Counted from the stretch's first letter, positions 52,743-62,236 are shown. The stretch is DNA of 64,000 nt from Pseudomonadota bacterium (GCA_018241225.1 JAFEEG010000010.1:310001-374000); one strand, 5' to 3'. A program made the numbers and translations. Notes: generated by a model not told the origin, from the letters alone.

Positions 52743-54423
52743 GCAACAAGTCACCGTCGGCACCGTCGTTGCCGCCTTCCTCGAACAGTGCGGGGTGCAG
52801 GCCGCCTTCGGCGTGATCTCGATCCACAACATGCCCATCCTCGATGCCTTCTCGCAGCGCGGCAAGACGCGCTTCGTCATGGCGCGCGGCGAGGCCGGAG
52901 CGGGCAACATGGCCGATGCGTATGCACGCTCCACCTCCAGCCTGGGCGTGTGCATCACCAGCACCGGGCCTGCGGCGGGCAACATCGCCGGCAGCCTGGT
53001 GGAGGCCTACACGGCCGGCACGCCGCTCTTGCACATCACCGGCCAGATCGAGACGCAGTACCTGGACCAGAAGCTCTCGTACATCCACGAGGCGCCCGAC
53101 CAGCTGACCATGCTGGGCGCGGTGTCCAAGGCCGCCTTCCGCGTGCGCAGTGCGGCTACCTGCCTGTCCACGCTCAAGGCGGCGGTGCAGGCCGCGATGA
53201 CCGCACCCACCGGCCCGGTGAGCGTGGAGATCCCGATCGACATCCAGCAAAGCGTGATGGAGATGCCCGACGACCTGTCGCCGCTGCCGGTGGCCGTGCT
53301 GGCCCCCAGCGACGCCGCGCTCGACGCACTGGCCGACACGCTGGCCAAGGCGCGCCGCCCGTTGCTGTGGCTGGGCGGTGGCGCACGCCATGCCGGCGCC
53401 GCCGTGCGTCGCCTGAAGGCCCTGGGCTTCGGCATCGTCAGCACCGGCCAGGGCCGCGGCATCGTGCCCGAGGACGACCCCGCTTCGCTGGGCGCCTACA
53501 ACATCCAGAAGCCGGTGGAAGCCTTCTACCAGCGCTGCGACGCCATGCTGGCCGTGGGCACGCGCCTGCGCAGCAACGAAACGCTCAAGTACGAGCTGAA
53601 GCTGCCCCGCCCGCTGCTGCGCGTGGACGTGGATGCCGCCCAGCAGGGCCGCTGCTACGTGGACGACGGTTTTGTCTGCGGCGACTCGGCCCTGGTGCTG
53701 GCCGGCCTGGCCGACCGCCTGGAAGCGCGCGGCTACACGGCCGACCCCGAACTGCTGGCCGACCTGCGCAAGACGCACGACGAGGCGGTTGCCACCCTGC
53801 GCGACGGCCTGGGCCCGTACAGCGCGCTGGTGCAGCAACTGCAAGAGGTGGCCGGCCGCAACTTCAACTGGGTGCGCGACGTCACGGTGTCCAACAGCAC
53901 CTGGGGCAACCGCGAGCTGCGCTTCTTCGAGCGTGATGCTGGCGTGCATGCCACGGGCGGGGGCATCGGCATGGGCATGCCCATGGCCATCGGCGCGGCA
54001 GTGGGCGCGGCAGTCACGCAATCGGGCCGCAAGACGCTGGGCCTGGCCGGCGACGGCGGCTTCATCCTCAACCTGGGCGAGCTGGCCACGCTGGTGCAAG
54101 AGCAGTGCGACTGCCTGATCGTGCTCATGAACGACCAGCGCTACGGCGTCATCCAGAACATCCAGGATGCGTCCTACGGCGGCCGTCGCTGCTATGTGGA
54201 ACTGCACACGCCGGACTATGCGCAGCTGTGCGCATCCATCCAGCTGCCGCATGCCCGCGTGCAGGACCTGAAGGCGCTGCCCGCGCTGCTGAAGACCGAG
54301 TGGACGAAGAAGGGCCCCTTCCTGCTGGAGATCGACATGCGCGCCATCGGTTCGTTCAAGACCGCCTTCTCCGGCCCGCCGGTGAACAAGCTGGACCAGA
54401 TCCCCGCCGCCCCCGCGGCCTGA
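52735..54423 (+). CDS. Thiamine diphosphate-dependent enzyme (acetolactate synthase/decarboxylase family)
   Basis: The 562-aa protein has all three ThDP-enzyme domains. Glu53 in MARGEAGAGNMADAYAR activates the cofactor, VSVEIPIDIQQ and the central FAD-like domain follow, and the metal-binding motif is GDGGFILNLGELATLVQEQCDCLIVLMNDQRYG (GDG 439-441, Asn near 466). The typical His-Glu pair is Gly-Glu here. The family includes acetolactate synthases and benzoylformate or oxalyl-type decarboxylases. With the dehydrogenases next to it, decarboxylation of a 2-keto acid to an aldehyde is the likely reaction, but this is not proven. Confidence 0.85.
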   Translation: MPKQQVTVGTVVAAFLEQCGVQAAFGVISIHNMPILDAFSQRGKTRFVMARGEAGAGNMADAYARSTSSLGVCITSTGPAAGNIAGSLVEAYTAGTPLLHITGQIETQYLDQKLSYIHEAPDQLTMLGAVSKAAFRVRSAATCLSTLKAAVQAAMTAPTGPVSVEIPIDIQQSVMEMPDDLSPLPVAVLAPSDAALDALADTLAKARRPLLWLGGGARHAGAAVRRLKALGFGIVSTGQGRGIVPEDDPASLGAYNIQKPVEAFYQRCDAMLAVGTRLRSNETLKYELKLPRPLLRVDVDAAQQGRCYVDDGFVCGDSALVLAGLADRLEARGYTADPELLADLRKTHDEAVATLRDGLGPYSALVQQLQEVAGRNFNWVRDVTVSNSTWGNRELRFFERDAGVHATGGGIGMGMPMAIGAAVGAAVTQSGRKTLGLAGDGGFILNLGELATLVQEQCDCLIVLMNDQRYGVIQNIQDASYGGRRCYVELHTPDYAQLCASIQLPHARVQDLKALPALLKTEWTKKGPFLLEIDMRAIGSFKTAFSGPPVNKLDQIPAAPAA

Positions 54424-54432
54424 GGACGCACC

Positions 54433-55236
54433 ATGAGCTTGCGATTCGCATTGATCGGCTGTGGTGCCATCGGCACCTCGATGCTGGAGCTGTTGAAGGA
54501 AAACGCGGACCTGTCGGTCGCGGCAATCGTTGTGCCCGACGAGGCCATGCCTGCTGCCCGCGAAGCCGCCGCCCGCCTCGCGCCCGGCGCCGCCGTGGTG
54601 TCCAGCGTGCCGCTGGCCGGCATCGACCTGGTGGTGGAAGCCGCCGGCCATGCCGCCATCGAGCAGCACGTGCTGCCGGCGCTGCGCCGCGGCACGCCTT
54701 GCGTGGTGGCATCGGTGGGTGCGCTGTCCGCGCCCGGCCTGGTGGAAGCCGTCGAGCGCGCCGCCGTCACCGGCAAGACGCAGGTGCAGCTCATTGCCGG
54801 CGCCATCGGTGCCATCGATGCGCTGGCCGCGGCCCGCGTGGGCGGGCTCGACCTGGTTCGCTACACCGGCCGCAAGCCGCCGCGCGCCTGGAAGGGCACG
54901 CCGGCCGAGCAGGGCCGCGACCTGGACTCGCTGGCCGCCGAGACGGTGATCTTCGAAGGCAGCGCGCGCGAAGCCGCATCGCTCTACCCGAAGAACGCCA
55001 ACGTGGCGGCCACCGTGTCGCTGGCCGGCCTGGGCCTGGACAAGACCTTCGTGCGCCTGGTGGCCGACCCGGCCGTGACCGAGAACGTGCACACGGTGGA
55101 AGCCGATGGCGCATTCGGTCGCTTCGAGCTGACCATGCGCAACAAGCCGCTGGCTGCCAACCCCAAGACCTCCGCGCTCACCGTGTTCAGCGCCGTGCGT
55201 GCGCTGCGCAACCGTGTTGCCGCGCTGGCCATCTGA
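54433..55236 (+). CDS. Aspartate dehydrogenase-like NAD(P)-dependent amino acid dehydrogenase
   Basis: The 267-aa protein has the aspartate dehydrogenase layout: RFALIGCGAIGTSMLELL at the N-terminus, LVVEAAGHAAIEQHVLPALRRGTPCVVASVGAL, the conserved QLIAGAIGAIDALAAAR and the core YPKNANVAATVSLAGLGLDKTFVRLVADP. Bona fide members convert L-aspartate and oxaloacetate with ammonia, and some act on imines. Within this catabolic cluster a role on an amine or imine intermediate is possible. It is not next to nadA or nadB, so NAD synthesis is unlikely. Confidence 0.88.
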   Translation: MSLRFALIGCGAIGTSMLELLKENADLSVAAIVVPDEAMPAAREAAARLAPGAAVVSSVPLAGIDLVVEAAGHAAIEQHVLPALRRGTPCVVASVGALSAPGLVEAVERAAVTGKTQVQLIAGAIGAIDALAAARVGGLDLVRYTGRKPPRAWKGTPAEQGRDLDSLAAETVIFEGSAREAASLYPKNANVAATVSLAGLGLDKTFVRLVADPAVTENVHTVEADGAFGRFELTMRNKPLAANPKTSALTVFSAVRALRNRVAALAI

Positions 55237-55249
55237 GAAGAACGTCGCC

Positions 55250-56725
55250 ATGATTTCCAACGAACTCCTTCCCATCAACGTTGCCGGCGAATGGCGCCTG
55301 GGCGGCGGTGACGTGTACGAAAGCCTGTACCCCGCTACCGGCGAGCCCATCGCCCGCCTGAAGGCCGCGAGCCTGGCGGACGTCGAAGAGGCCATCGAGC
55401 GCGCCCACCACGCCTTCCGTACCAGCGGCTGGGCCCAGAAGCTGCCGCACGAGCGCGCCTCGGTGCTGCATCGCGTTGCCGCCCTCATTCGCGAGCAGGC
55501 CGAAGACCTGGCGCAGAAGCAGCGCCTGGACAACGGCAAGCCCATCAGCGAGACGCGTGCGCTGGTGGCCAGTGCCGCCGGCACCTTCCAGTTCTTCGCC
55601 GCTGCGCTGGAGACGCTGGAAGACACCATCACGCCTTCGCGCGGCCCCTTCGTGACGATGAGCGTGCACGAACCCATGGGCGTGGTCGCCGCCATCACGC
55701 CGTGGAACTCACCCATTGCCAGCGAGGCGCAGAAGCTCGCGCCGGCACTGGCTGCAGGCAACGCGGTGGTGGTCAAGCCGGCCGAAGTCACGCCGCTGAT
55801 GGCGCTTGAGCTGGCCCGCATCTGCGAAGAAGCCGGCGTGCCCAAGGGCATCGTCAGCGTGCTGCCGGGCAAGGGTTCGGTCATCGGCGATGCGATCACC
55901 AAGCATCCGCTGGTCAAGCGCGTGTCCTTTACCGGGGGCACCACCACCGGCAAGCACATCGCCCACATCGCGGCCGACAAGATGATGCCGGTGTCGCTGG
56001 AGCTGGGCGGCAAGTCGCCCACCATGGTGCTGGAAGACGCGGACCTCGACCACGCGGTGGCGGGTGTGCTCTACGGCATCTTCAGCTCCTCGGGCGAATC
56101 GTGCATCGCAGGCTCGCGCCTGTTTGTTGCGCGCGGCATCTACGACGAGTTCGTCACGCGCCTGGCCGAAGCGGCCAAGCTGCTGCGCGTGGGTGACCCG
56201 GCCTCGGAGCGCACGCAGATGGGGCCGCTGATTACCGCCAAGCATCGCGAGAGCATCGAGCGCTACGTGGCGCTGGGTGTGTCCGAAGGCGCGCACATCC
56301 GCACCGGCGGCGTGCGCCCGCACGGCGAAGGCCGCGACAACGGCTACTTCTACACACCCACCATCCTCGAAGGCCTGACCAACAACGCCCGCACCACGCA
56401 GGAAGAAATCTTCGGCCCGGTGCTGGTGGCCATGCCTTTCGACAGCGAGGAAAAGCTGATCGAGGAGGCCAACGACAGCGTGTATGCGCTGGCAGCGGGT
56501 GTGTGGAGCCGCGACTTCAAGCGTGCCTGGCGCCTGGGCCGCGCGGTGCAGGCCGGCACCGTCTGGGTCAACACCTACAAGCAGTTCTCCGTCTCCACGC
56601 CGTTCGGCGGCTGGCGCGACTCGGGCCTGGGCCGCGAGAAGGGACGCGAGGGCATCTTCCAGTACATGGAGCAAAAGAGCATGTACTGGGGCACCAACGA
56701 ACAACCTTTGCCCTGGAGCAAGTGA
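55250..56725 (+). CDS. NAD(P)-dependent aldehyde dehydrogenase
   Basis: The 491-aa ALDH is full length. The cofactor site is TPWNSPIASEAQKLAPALAAGNAVVVKPAE, the general base is Glu251 in LELGGKSPTMV, and the nucleophile is Cys285 in SSGESCIAGSRLFV. It oxidises an aldehyde to a carboxylate, perhaps the product of the ThDP enzyme or a semialdehyde from ring cleavage. ATG 55250 is chosen at the domain start; the frame is open to 55199 but overlaps the previous gene. Confidence 0.92.
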   Translation: MISNELLPINVAGEWRLGGGDVYESLYPATGEPIARLKAASLADVEEAIERAHHAFRTSGWAQKLPHERASVLHRVAALIREQAEDLAQKQRLDNGKPISETRALVASAAGTFQFFAAALETLEDTITPSRGPFVTMSVHEPMGVVAAITPWNSPIASEAQKLAPALAAGNAVVVKPAEVTPLMALELARICEEAGVPKGIVSVLPGKGSVIGDAITKHPLVKRVSFTGGTTTGKHIAHIAADKMMPVSLELGGKSPTMVLEDADLDHAVAGVLYGIFSSSGESCIAGSRLFVARGIYDEFVTRLAEAAKLLRVGDPASERTQMGPLITAKHRESIERYVALGVSEGAHIRTGGVRPHGEGRDNGYFYTPTILEGLTNNARTTQEEIFGPVLVAMPFDSEEKLIEEANDSVYALAAGVWSRDFKRAWRLGRAVQAGTVWVNTYKQFSVSTPFGGWRDSGLGREKGREGIFQYMEQKSMYWGTNEQPLPWSK

Positions 56726-56726
56726 C

Positions 56727-57698
56727 ATGAGCGTTTTGGGCATCGACCAGATCACCTACGCGGCGGACGACCTTCCGGCCTGCCGTACCTTCTTCCAGGA
56801 CTGGGGCCTCGCGCTCAAGTCCGAATCGGCAGACGAACTCGTCTTCGAATGCCTCAACGGCTGCCGCGTGCTGGTGGCGTCTCTTTCCAAGCCCGGCCTG
56901 CCGCCGGCGATGGAAGAGGGCCCGACGCTGCGCGAAGTGGTGTGGGGCGTGCAGGGCAATGCCGACCTGGACCGCTACGCCGCCGCCATCCAGGGCGAAG
57001 CCGGCTTCTTCGACGCCGAAGTGGATGGCGCGCGCCGCATCGGCTGCATCGACCCCAACGGCCTGGCCGTGCGGCTGCAGGTCAGCCGCAAGCGCGACGT
57101 GCAGGTGGAGTGCGGCGCCATGAACACGTGGAACGAAAAGCCGCGCGTCAACCAGCCGGCGCCCATCTATGAACGCGCCACGCCCATCGAGGTGGGCCAC
57201 GTGGTGTTCTTCACCAATGACGTGGCCGCGACCAGCGCCTTCTACCGCGAGCGCTTCGGCTTCGTGGGGTCCGACAGCTACCCCAACCGTGGTGCCTTCA
57301 TGCGCTGCGCGGACGAGGGCGGTCACCACGACCTGTTCCTGCTGCAGCTGCCCTCGGGCAAGCGGGGCCTGAACCACGTGGCCTTTACCGTGCGCGACAT
57401 CCACGAGGTGTTCGGCGGCGGTCTGCATTTCTCGCGCAAGGGTTGGGAAACGCAACTGGGCCCGGGTCGTCACCCGGTGTCTTCCGCCTACTTCTGGTAC
57501 TTCAAGAATCCGGCCGGCGGCCTGATCGAGTACTACGCCGACGAAGACCAGCTGACGGCCGACTGGCAGCCGCGCGAGTTCGAGCCGGGCCCCACGGTGT
57601 TTGCCGAATGGGCCGTCGACGGCGGCCTGGACGGCAACACGCGCCGCCAGAAAAACGCCGAGGGCCCCAAGGGCGCCTTCCTCACCGAAAAGAAATAA
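56727..57698 (+). CDS. Two-domain VOC protein, type I extradiol dioxygenase-like
   Basis: The 323-aa protein has two vicinal-oxygen-chelate domains. The C-terminal one carries the 2-His-1-Glu iron site: His158 in VGHVVFF, His217 in LNHVAFT and Glu268 in GLIEYYADED. The N-terminal domain (IDQITYAADDLPACRTFF) lacks these ligands, as is usual for type I extradiol dioxygenases of the catechol 2,3-dioxygenase kind. Substrates of the family are catechols; the product would be a ring-fission acid suited to the hydrolase or ALDH here. Its start overlaps no gene and follows the ALDH stop by 1 bp. Confidence 0.82.
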   Translation: MSVLGIDQITYAADDLPACRTFFQDWGLALKSESADELVFECLNGCRVLVASLSKPGLPPAMEEGPTLREVVWGVQGNADLDRYAAAIQGEAGFFDAEVDGARRIGCIDPNGLAVRLQVSRKRDVQVECGAMNTWNEKPRVNQPAPIYERATPIEVGHVVFFTNDVAATSAFYRERFGFVGSDSYPNRGAFMRCADEGGHHDLFLLQLPSGKRGLNHVAFTVRDIHEVFGGGLHFSRKGWETQLGPGRHPVSSAYFWYFKNPAGGLIEYYADEDQLTADWQPREFEPGPTVFAEWAVDGGLDGNTRRQKNAEGPKGAFLTEKK

Positions 57699-57717
57699 AC
57701 CGCAACCGCATCAAGCC

Positions 57718-58713
57718 ATGACCCGTCTTTCCGTTCTTGCCAGGACCATTGCCGCATCGCTCTTCGCCGTCGCCTTCGTGCCGGCCCACGCGCAGGGCGC
57801 CGACGTGCACAAGCAGCTGGCCTCGGGCACCTTCAACATCATCTCGCCCTTCCCGGCGGGCGGCCCGGTGGACACGCTGGCGCGCCTTCTGGCCGAAGGC
57901 CTGACCAAGCGCTACGGCCAGCCGGCCGTGGTGGAGAACGCGGCTGGCGCGGCCGGCAACATCGGCATGGACAAGGTCAAGCGCGCCAAGGGCGACGGCC
58001 ACACGCTGCTGGTGATTCCCGCGGGCAACCTCACCATCAACCCGACCCTGATGCCGAACTTCCCGTTCAACATCGAGAAGGACTTCGTGCCGGTGACCAT
58101 GCTGGCCAAGGCGCCCAACGTGGTGGTGGCCTCGCCCGCATCGGGCATCAAGAACGCCAAGGAGCTCGTGGCCCAGGCCAAGGCCAAGCCGGGCACGCTG
58201 GCCTATGCCTCGCCCGGCGTGGGCAGCGGCCTGCACCTGGCCGGCGAGCTATTCAAGCAGCAGACGGGCGCCGACCTGCTGCACGTGGCCTACAAGGGCA
58301 CCGCACCGGCGCTCACCGACACCGTGGGCGGCATCGTGCCCCTGATGTTCACCAACCTGCCCGCGGCGCTGCCCTTCATCCAGAACGGCAAGCTGGTGGC
58401 CATCGGCATCACCGAGGCGCAGCGCTCGCCCGTGGCGCCCAACATCCCCACGCTGGCAGAGCAGGGCGTGCAGGGCGTGAACGTCACCTCCTGGTACGGC
58501 CTGCTGGCACCGGCCGGCACGCCCGCGCCGGTGGCCGAGCAGCTGGCCAAGGACGCGGCCGACATCCTGTCCAAGCCCGACGTGCAGGAAAAGCTCAAGG
58601 CCCAGGGCATGAGCCAGTCCACCATGACCCCGGCAGCCTTCGCCAAGGCCATGAAGGACGAGACGGCAGTGTGGGCCGGGATCATCAAGTCCCGCCACAT
58701 CGTCGCCGAGTAA
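57718..58713 (+). CDS. Bug-family tripartite tricarboxylate transporter receptor
   Basis: The 331-aa periplasmic receptor has a signal peptide (LARTIAASLFAVAFVPAHAQ) and the Bug signatures FNIISPFPAGGPVDTLARLLAEGL, VVENAAGAAGNIGMDKV and HVAYKGTAPALTDTVGGIVPL. It is only distantly like the cluster's first receptor, so it may bind another compound. The open frame to 57601 is within the VOC gene; ATG 57718 begins the signal peptide. Confidence 0.92.
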   Translation: MTRLSVLARTIAASLFAVAFVPAHAQGADVHKQLASGTFNIISPFPAGGPVDTLARLLAEGLTKRYGQPAVVENAAGAAGNIGMDKVKRAKGDGHTLLVIPAGNLTINPTLMPNFPFNIEKDFVPVTMLAKAPNVVVASPASGIKNAKELVAQAKAKPGTLAYASPGVGSGLHLAGELFKQQTGADLLHVAYKGTAPALTDTVGGIVPLMFTNLPAALPFIQNGKLVAIGITEAQRSPVAPNIPTLAEQGVQGVNVTSWYGLLAPAGTPAPVAEQLAKDAADILSKPDVQEKLKAQGMSQSTMTPAAFAKAMKDETAVWAGIIKSRHIVAE

Positions 58714-58766
58714 GACAAGAACAGACGCGCTTCCGAGTTCAACCGCCCCCACCGATGGAGAGCAAC

Positions 58767-58994
58767 ATGACCGACCGCTACCTCGACCCCCACCAGGCGC
58801 GCAAGCGCACCCCCACCACCTACGAAGACCTGCTGGGCGATGCCATCGAGCGCGCCTTTGCCGCCGGCGCGCAAGACCTGTCCGCCCTGGTGCAGTCGCT
58901 CAACGACAGCGGCCTGTCCAGCCCCAGCGGCAAGCCCTGGACCGAAGAGGTCTATCGCAAGGAAATCGCCGGCCTGGCCAACCAGCAGGCCTGA
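58767..58994 (+). CDS. Small protein before the Rieske oxygenase gene, HTH-like
   Basis: The 75-aa protein (MTDRYLDPHQARKRTPTTYEDLLGDAIERAFAAGAQDLSALVQSLNDSGLSSPSGKPWTEEVYRKEIAGL) is helical. The second half resembles a recombinase-type HTH, with the SGKPWTEEVYRKEI stretch. Small proteins of this type are found beside ring-hydroxylating oxygenases in relatives, from memory, but their role is not known. ATG 58767 is chosen because GGAG lies 6 nt upstream; ATG 58755 is the alternative. It lies 26 bp before the oxygenase gene. Confidence 0.7.
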   Translation: MTDRYLDPHQARKRTPTTYEDLLGDAIERAFAAGAQDLSALVQSLNDSGLSSPSGKPWTEEVYRKEIAGLANQQA

Positions 58995-59020
58995 TCGGCC
59001 ATGCCCCCCAAGGAGACACC

Positions 59021-60070
59021 ATGACCACCATTCCCATCCACGCCGATCCGGTCGATCAAGCGCTCGAAGTCGGCCTGAAGGACCTCTGGTACCCCATCTG
59101 CCCCACGTCCTTCATCAAGGAAAAGCCCGTCTCGCTGCGCCGCCTGGGCCGCAAGTTCGCGCTGTGGCGCGACCATGACGGCACGCTGCATGCGCTGGAA
59201 GACCGCTGCCCGCACCGCGGCGCGCCGCTGTCGCAGGGCGTGATCCTGGGCGACCGCCTCTCGTGCCCCTACCACGGCGTCGAAGTGCGCTGCGACGGCA
59301 CCGTGACGCGCGTGCCCGGCAGCCCCGGCTGCAAGCTCGAAGGCTCGCGCCCCACTTTCCATTTCCACGTGAGGGAAAAAGCCGGCGCCGTGTGGCTCTA
59401 CAACGCCAGCACGCCGGTGGACGAGGCGCCCGAGCTGGTGCTGCCCGACGAACTGGCCGACGACGAGGAGTACAGCCGCTTCCTGTGCTACGCCGAGTGG
59501 AAGGGCGACTACCGCTACGTGCTGGACAACGTCATGGACCCGATGCACGGCACCTTCCTGCACAAGCAGTCGCATTCCATGGCCGAGGGCGACTCCATGG
59601 CCAAGTTCGGCATCCGCCAGACGGACACCGGCTTCGTGTTCGAGAAGGAAGGCCAGCGCAACGTCAACTTCGACTGGACCGAATGGGGCGACACCGGCGC
59701 GCACTGGATGCGCCTGGAAATCCCGTACCCCAAGACCGGCGGCCCCGGCGGCAACTTCATCATCATTGGCGGCTACTCGCCCATCAACTCGGGCCTGACG
59801 GCCGTGTTCTTCTGGCGCTGCCGCAAGCTGGCGGCCGGCTGGGAGCGCGACACCTGGCGCTTCCTCTACCAGAACCGCCTGGAGGCGCGCCACTGGCACG
59901 TGCTCGAGCAGGACCGCGTGATGCTCGAAGACATGGAGGCCGATGCCAACCAGCACGAGAACCTGTACCAGCACGACCTGGGCGTGGTGCGCCTGCGCCG
60001 CCACCTGCGTGGGCTGGCACAGCAGCAAATCGACGCGCAAGCCGCCGGCACGCAAAAGGCTGCCGCCTGA
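59021..60070 (+). CDS. Rieske non-heme iron oxygenase, alpha subunit
   Basis: The 349-aa protein has the Rieske cluster motif CPHRGAPLSQG (Cys63, His65) and CPYHGVEV (Cys82, His85), followed by the mononuclear iron site DPMHGTFLH (His176, His181) bridged by the Asp in VLDNVMDPMHG. It resembles the group IA/II oxygenases with vanillate demethylase, phthalate and phenoxybenzoate members, all using a separate reductase encoded downstream. It hydroxylates or demethylates an aromatic substrate in the cytoplasm. Confidence 0.93.
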   Translation: MTTIPIHADPVDQALEVGLKDLWYPICPTSFIKEKPVSLRRLGRKFALWRDHDGTLHALEDRCPHRGAPLSQGVILGDRLSCPYHGVEVRCDGTVTRVPGSPGCKLEGSRPTFHFHVREKAGAVWLYNASTPVDEAPELVLPDELADDEEYSRFLCYAEWKGDYRYVLDNVMDPMHGTFLHKQSHSMAEGDSMAKFGIRQTDTGFVFEKEGQRNVNFDWTEWGDTGAHWMRLEIPYPKTGGPGGNFIIIGGYSPINSGLTAVFFWRCRKLAAGWERDTWRFLYQNRLEARHWHVLEQDRVMLEDMEADANQHENLYQHDLGVVRLRRHLRGLAQQQIDAQAAGTQKAAA

Positions 60071-60097
60071 TCTGATTTCTTTGTCCGAGGTTCCGCC

Positions 60098-61069
60098 ATG
60101 TCATCCCCCACGCTGAACGCCCTGGTGCACACCATGCGCCATGAAGCAGACGGCATCGTCAGCGTCGAATTCCGTCCGGCCACGCCGGAGGTGGACTTCC
60201 CCGCCTTCGAGGCCGGCTCGCACATCGACCTGCATCTGCCCAACGGCCTGGTGCGCAGCTACTCGCTGTGCAACCCGGCCAGCGACCGCCAGCGTTACGT
60301 GGTGGGCGTGCTCAACGACAAGAAGAGCCGTGGCGGCTCGCGCTACGTGCACCAGCAGCTGCGCGTCGGCAGCACGATCCAGATCTCGCATCCGCGCAAC
60401 AACTTCAAGCTGCAGGAAGACGCGGGCCGCACGGTGCTGGTGGCTGGCGGCATCGGCGTGACGCCCATCTGGTGCATGCTGCAGCGCCTGGCCGACCTGG
60501 GCCGGCCGGTGGAGATGATCTATTGCGCGCGCAACCGCAAGGAAGCGGCCTTCGTCGACGCGATCACCGCGCTGGCGGCGCAGAAGGGCATTGCCCTGAC
60601 CTGGCACTTCGACCAGGAAAAGGGAGCCCCGCCCGACTTGGTGGCCATGCTCGGCAGCAAGGGCGCAGAAAGCCACTACTACTGCTGCGGCCCCACGCCC
60701 ATGCTCGACAGCTTCGAGAAGAGCTGCGAGCAGCTGGGCTACGCCAATGCCCACATCGAGCGCTTTGCCGCCGTGGTGGTGGAGGCGCCCGCCGCCACCG
60801 AGACCTTCGTGGTGGAGTGCGCCAAGAGCGGCAAGAGCGTGGAAGTGCCACCCGGCAAGTCCATTCTCGATAGCCTGATCGAAGCGGGCCTGAACCCCGA
60901 CCACAGCTGCAAGGAAGGCGTGTGCGGCGCCTGCGAGACCCAGGTGCTCGAAGCCGGCGAAATCGAACACCGCGACGGCATCCTCACCAAGCTGGAACGA
61001 CAGTCGAACAAGACCATGATGATCTGCGTGTCGCGCTGCAAGCGCGGGCCGCTGGTGCTGGACATCTGA
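60098..61069 (+). CDS. Oxygenase reductase, FMN/NAD with plant-type 2Fe-2S (phthalate dioxygenase reductase-like)
   Basis: The 323-aa protein has an FMN-binding domain (RSYSLCNPASDRQRYVVGVL), an NAD-binding domain (VLVAGGIGVTPIWCMLQRL; YYCCGPTPMLDSF) and a C-terminal ferredoxin domain with CKEGVCGACETQV (Cys271, Cys276, Cys279) and Cys310 in MMICVSRC. This order, flavin first and ferredoxin last, is that of phthalate dioxygenase reductase and VanB. It passes electrons from NADH to the Rieske protein encoded 27 bp upstream. Confidence 0.95.
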   Translation: MSSPTLNALVHTMRHEADGIVSVEFRPATPEVDFPAFEAGSHIDLHLPNGLVRSYSLCNPASDRQRYVVGVLNDKKSRGGSRYVHQQLRVGSTIQISHPRNNFKLQEDAGRTVLVAGGIGVTPIWCMLQRLADLGRPVEMIYCARNRKEAAFVDAITALAAQKGIALTWHFDQEKGAPPDLVAMLGSKGAESHYYCCGPTPMLDSFEKSCEQLGYANAHIERFAAVVVEAPAATETFVVECAKSGKSVEVPPGKSILDSLIEAGLNPDHSCKEGVCGACETQVLEAGEIEHRDGILTKLERQSNKTMMICVSRCKRGPLVLDI

Positions 61070-61106
61070 GCACGCCTCTTTCCTTTCCTTCCCCCTAAGA
61101 AAACCA

Positions 61107-62201
61107 ATGAAGAAGACCTTCGTTGCGGCTGCCGCATGCGCAGCCGCGGGCCTGGCCTGCGCCCAATCGAGCGTGACCGTGTTCGGCGTGCTCGATGCCG
61201 CCGTGACCTACACCACCGGCTCGGGCCCCGTCTCCGCCAGCAAATGGCAGCTGACCAACAGCGCCAACAGCTTCAGCCGCCTGGGCTTTCGCGGCACCGA
61301 AGACCTGGGGGGCGGCCTGTCGGCCGGCTTCTGGCTCGAAGCAGGCCTGATGAACGACACCGGCAGCGGCTTTGCCACCAACACCAACAACCAGGCCAGC
61401 GGCAACACGCTGGCCGGCGGCCTGGCGTTCAACCGGCGCTCCACCGTGAGCCTGTCGGGCCGCTTCGGCGAATTGCGCCTGGGCCGCGACTACACACCCA
61501 GCTTCTGGAACACGGCCATCTTCGATCCCTTCGGCACGGGCAGCGGCATTGGCGCGAGCCAGCTGTACTTCACCGGCCTGGGCGGCCTGGCCGCGCCCAC
61601 CGGCACGCGCGCTTCCAACAGCATCGGCTACTTCCTGCCCGCGGGCCTGTCGGGCTTCTATGGCCAGGCGATGTACGCCATGGGCGAGAACGCCTCGACC
61701 ACCGTGCCCTCCGACGCGCGGCATGACGGCGACTACGCCGGCATCCGCCTGGGCTGGCAGGGCGGCCCCTGGCATGTGGCCGTTGCCACCGGCACCACGC
61801 AGTACGCCGCCACTGGCGACCTGCGCGTGTCGAACCTGGGCCTGGCCTACACCTTCGCCTCGCTGTCGAACCTCAAGCTCGAAGGCGAGCTGTACGACGA
61901 GTCGCTGGGCGACGTGGACGGGCGCGGGGCGCTGGTGGGCTTCATCTGGCCGGTGGGCCCGGGCGAGGTGCGCTTCTCGTACGCGTGGTACGAGCGCATT
62001 CCGGTGGGCGACGTGCCCAAGCCCACCACGCAGAAGGTGGCGCTGGGTTACGTGCACAACCTTTCCAAGCGCACCGCGGTGTATGCCACCGTGGCGCGCA
62101 TCTCCAACAGCAACGGCGCGTCGCAGGCGCTCACCGGTGCCATTACCTCGCCGAACGGCTCGTCCACGGGCACCGAGTTCGGCATGCGTCACGCGTTCTG
62201 A
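61107..62201 (+). CDS. Gram-negative porin (Burkholderiales trimeric type)
   Basis: The 364-aa outer-membrane porin has a signal peptide (MKKTFVAAAACAAAGLACAQ) and the typical first strand SSVTVFGVLDAAVTYTTG, the loop-3-type NTNNQASGNTLAGGL and FNRRSTVSLSGRFGELRLGRDYTP, and the terminal FGMRHAF ending in Phe. It probably lets the cluster's substrate cross the outer membrane. It is encoded just before an MFS transporter that would take it through the inner membrane. Confidence 0.93.
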   Translation: MKKTFVAAAACAAAGLACAQSSVTVFGVLDAAVTYTTGSGPVSASKWQLTNSANSFSRLGFRGTEDLGGGLSAGFWLEAGLMNDTGSGFATNTNNQASGNTLAGGLAFNRRSTVSLSGRFGELRLGRDYTPSFWNTAIFDPFGTGSGIGASQLYFTGLGGLAAPTGTRASNSIGYFLPAGLSGFYGQAMYAMGENASTTVPSDARHDGDYAGIRLGWQGGPWHVAVATGTTQYAATGDLRVSNLGLAYTFASLSNLKLEGELYDESLGDVDGRGALVGFIWPVGPGEVRFSYAWYERIPVGDVPKPTTQKVALGYVHNLSKRTAVYATVARISNSNGASQALTGAITSPNGSSTGTEFGMRHAF

Positions 62202-62236
62202 AGAAGACACGCGAAATTTGATGAAGGAGTAGCGCC

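Noticed and set aside
54433..55236. Assigning nadX for NAD synthesis to the aspartate dehydrogenase-like gene
   Set aside because: There are no nadA or nadC neighbours; the context is catabolic, so the symbol would imply an unsupported role.
52495..56025. Long open frame on minus (1176 codons) opposite the SDR, ThDP, aspartate dehydrogenase and ALDH genes
   Set aside because: Same reason: it mirrors coding genes on plus with intact active sites, and the translation has no recognisable motif.
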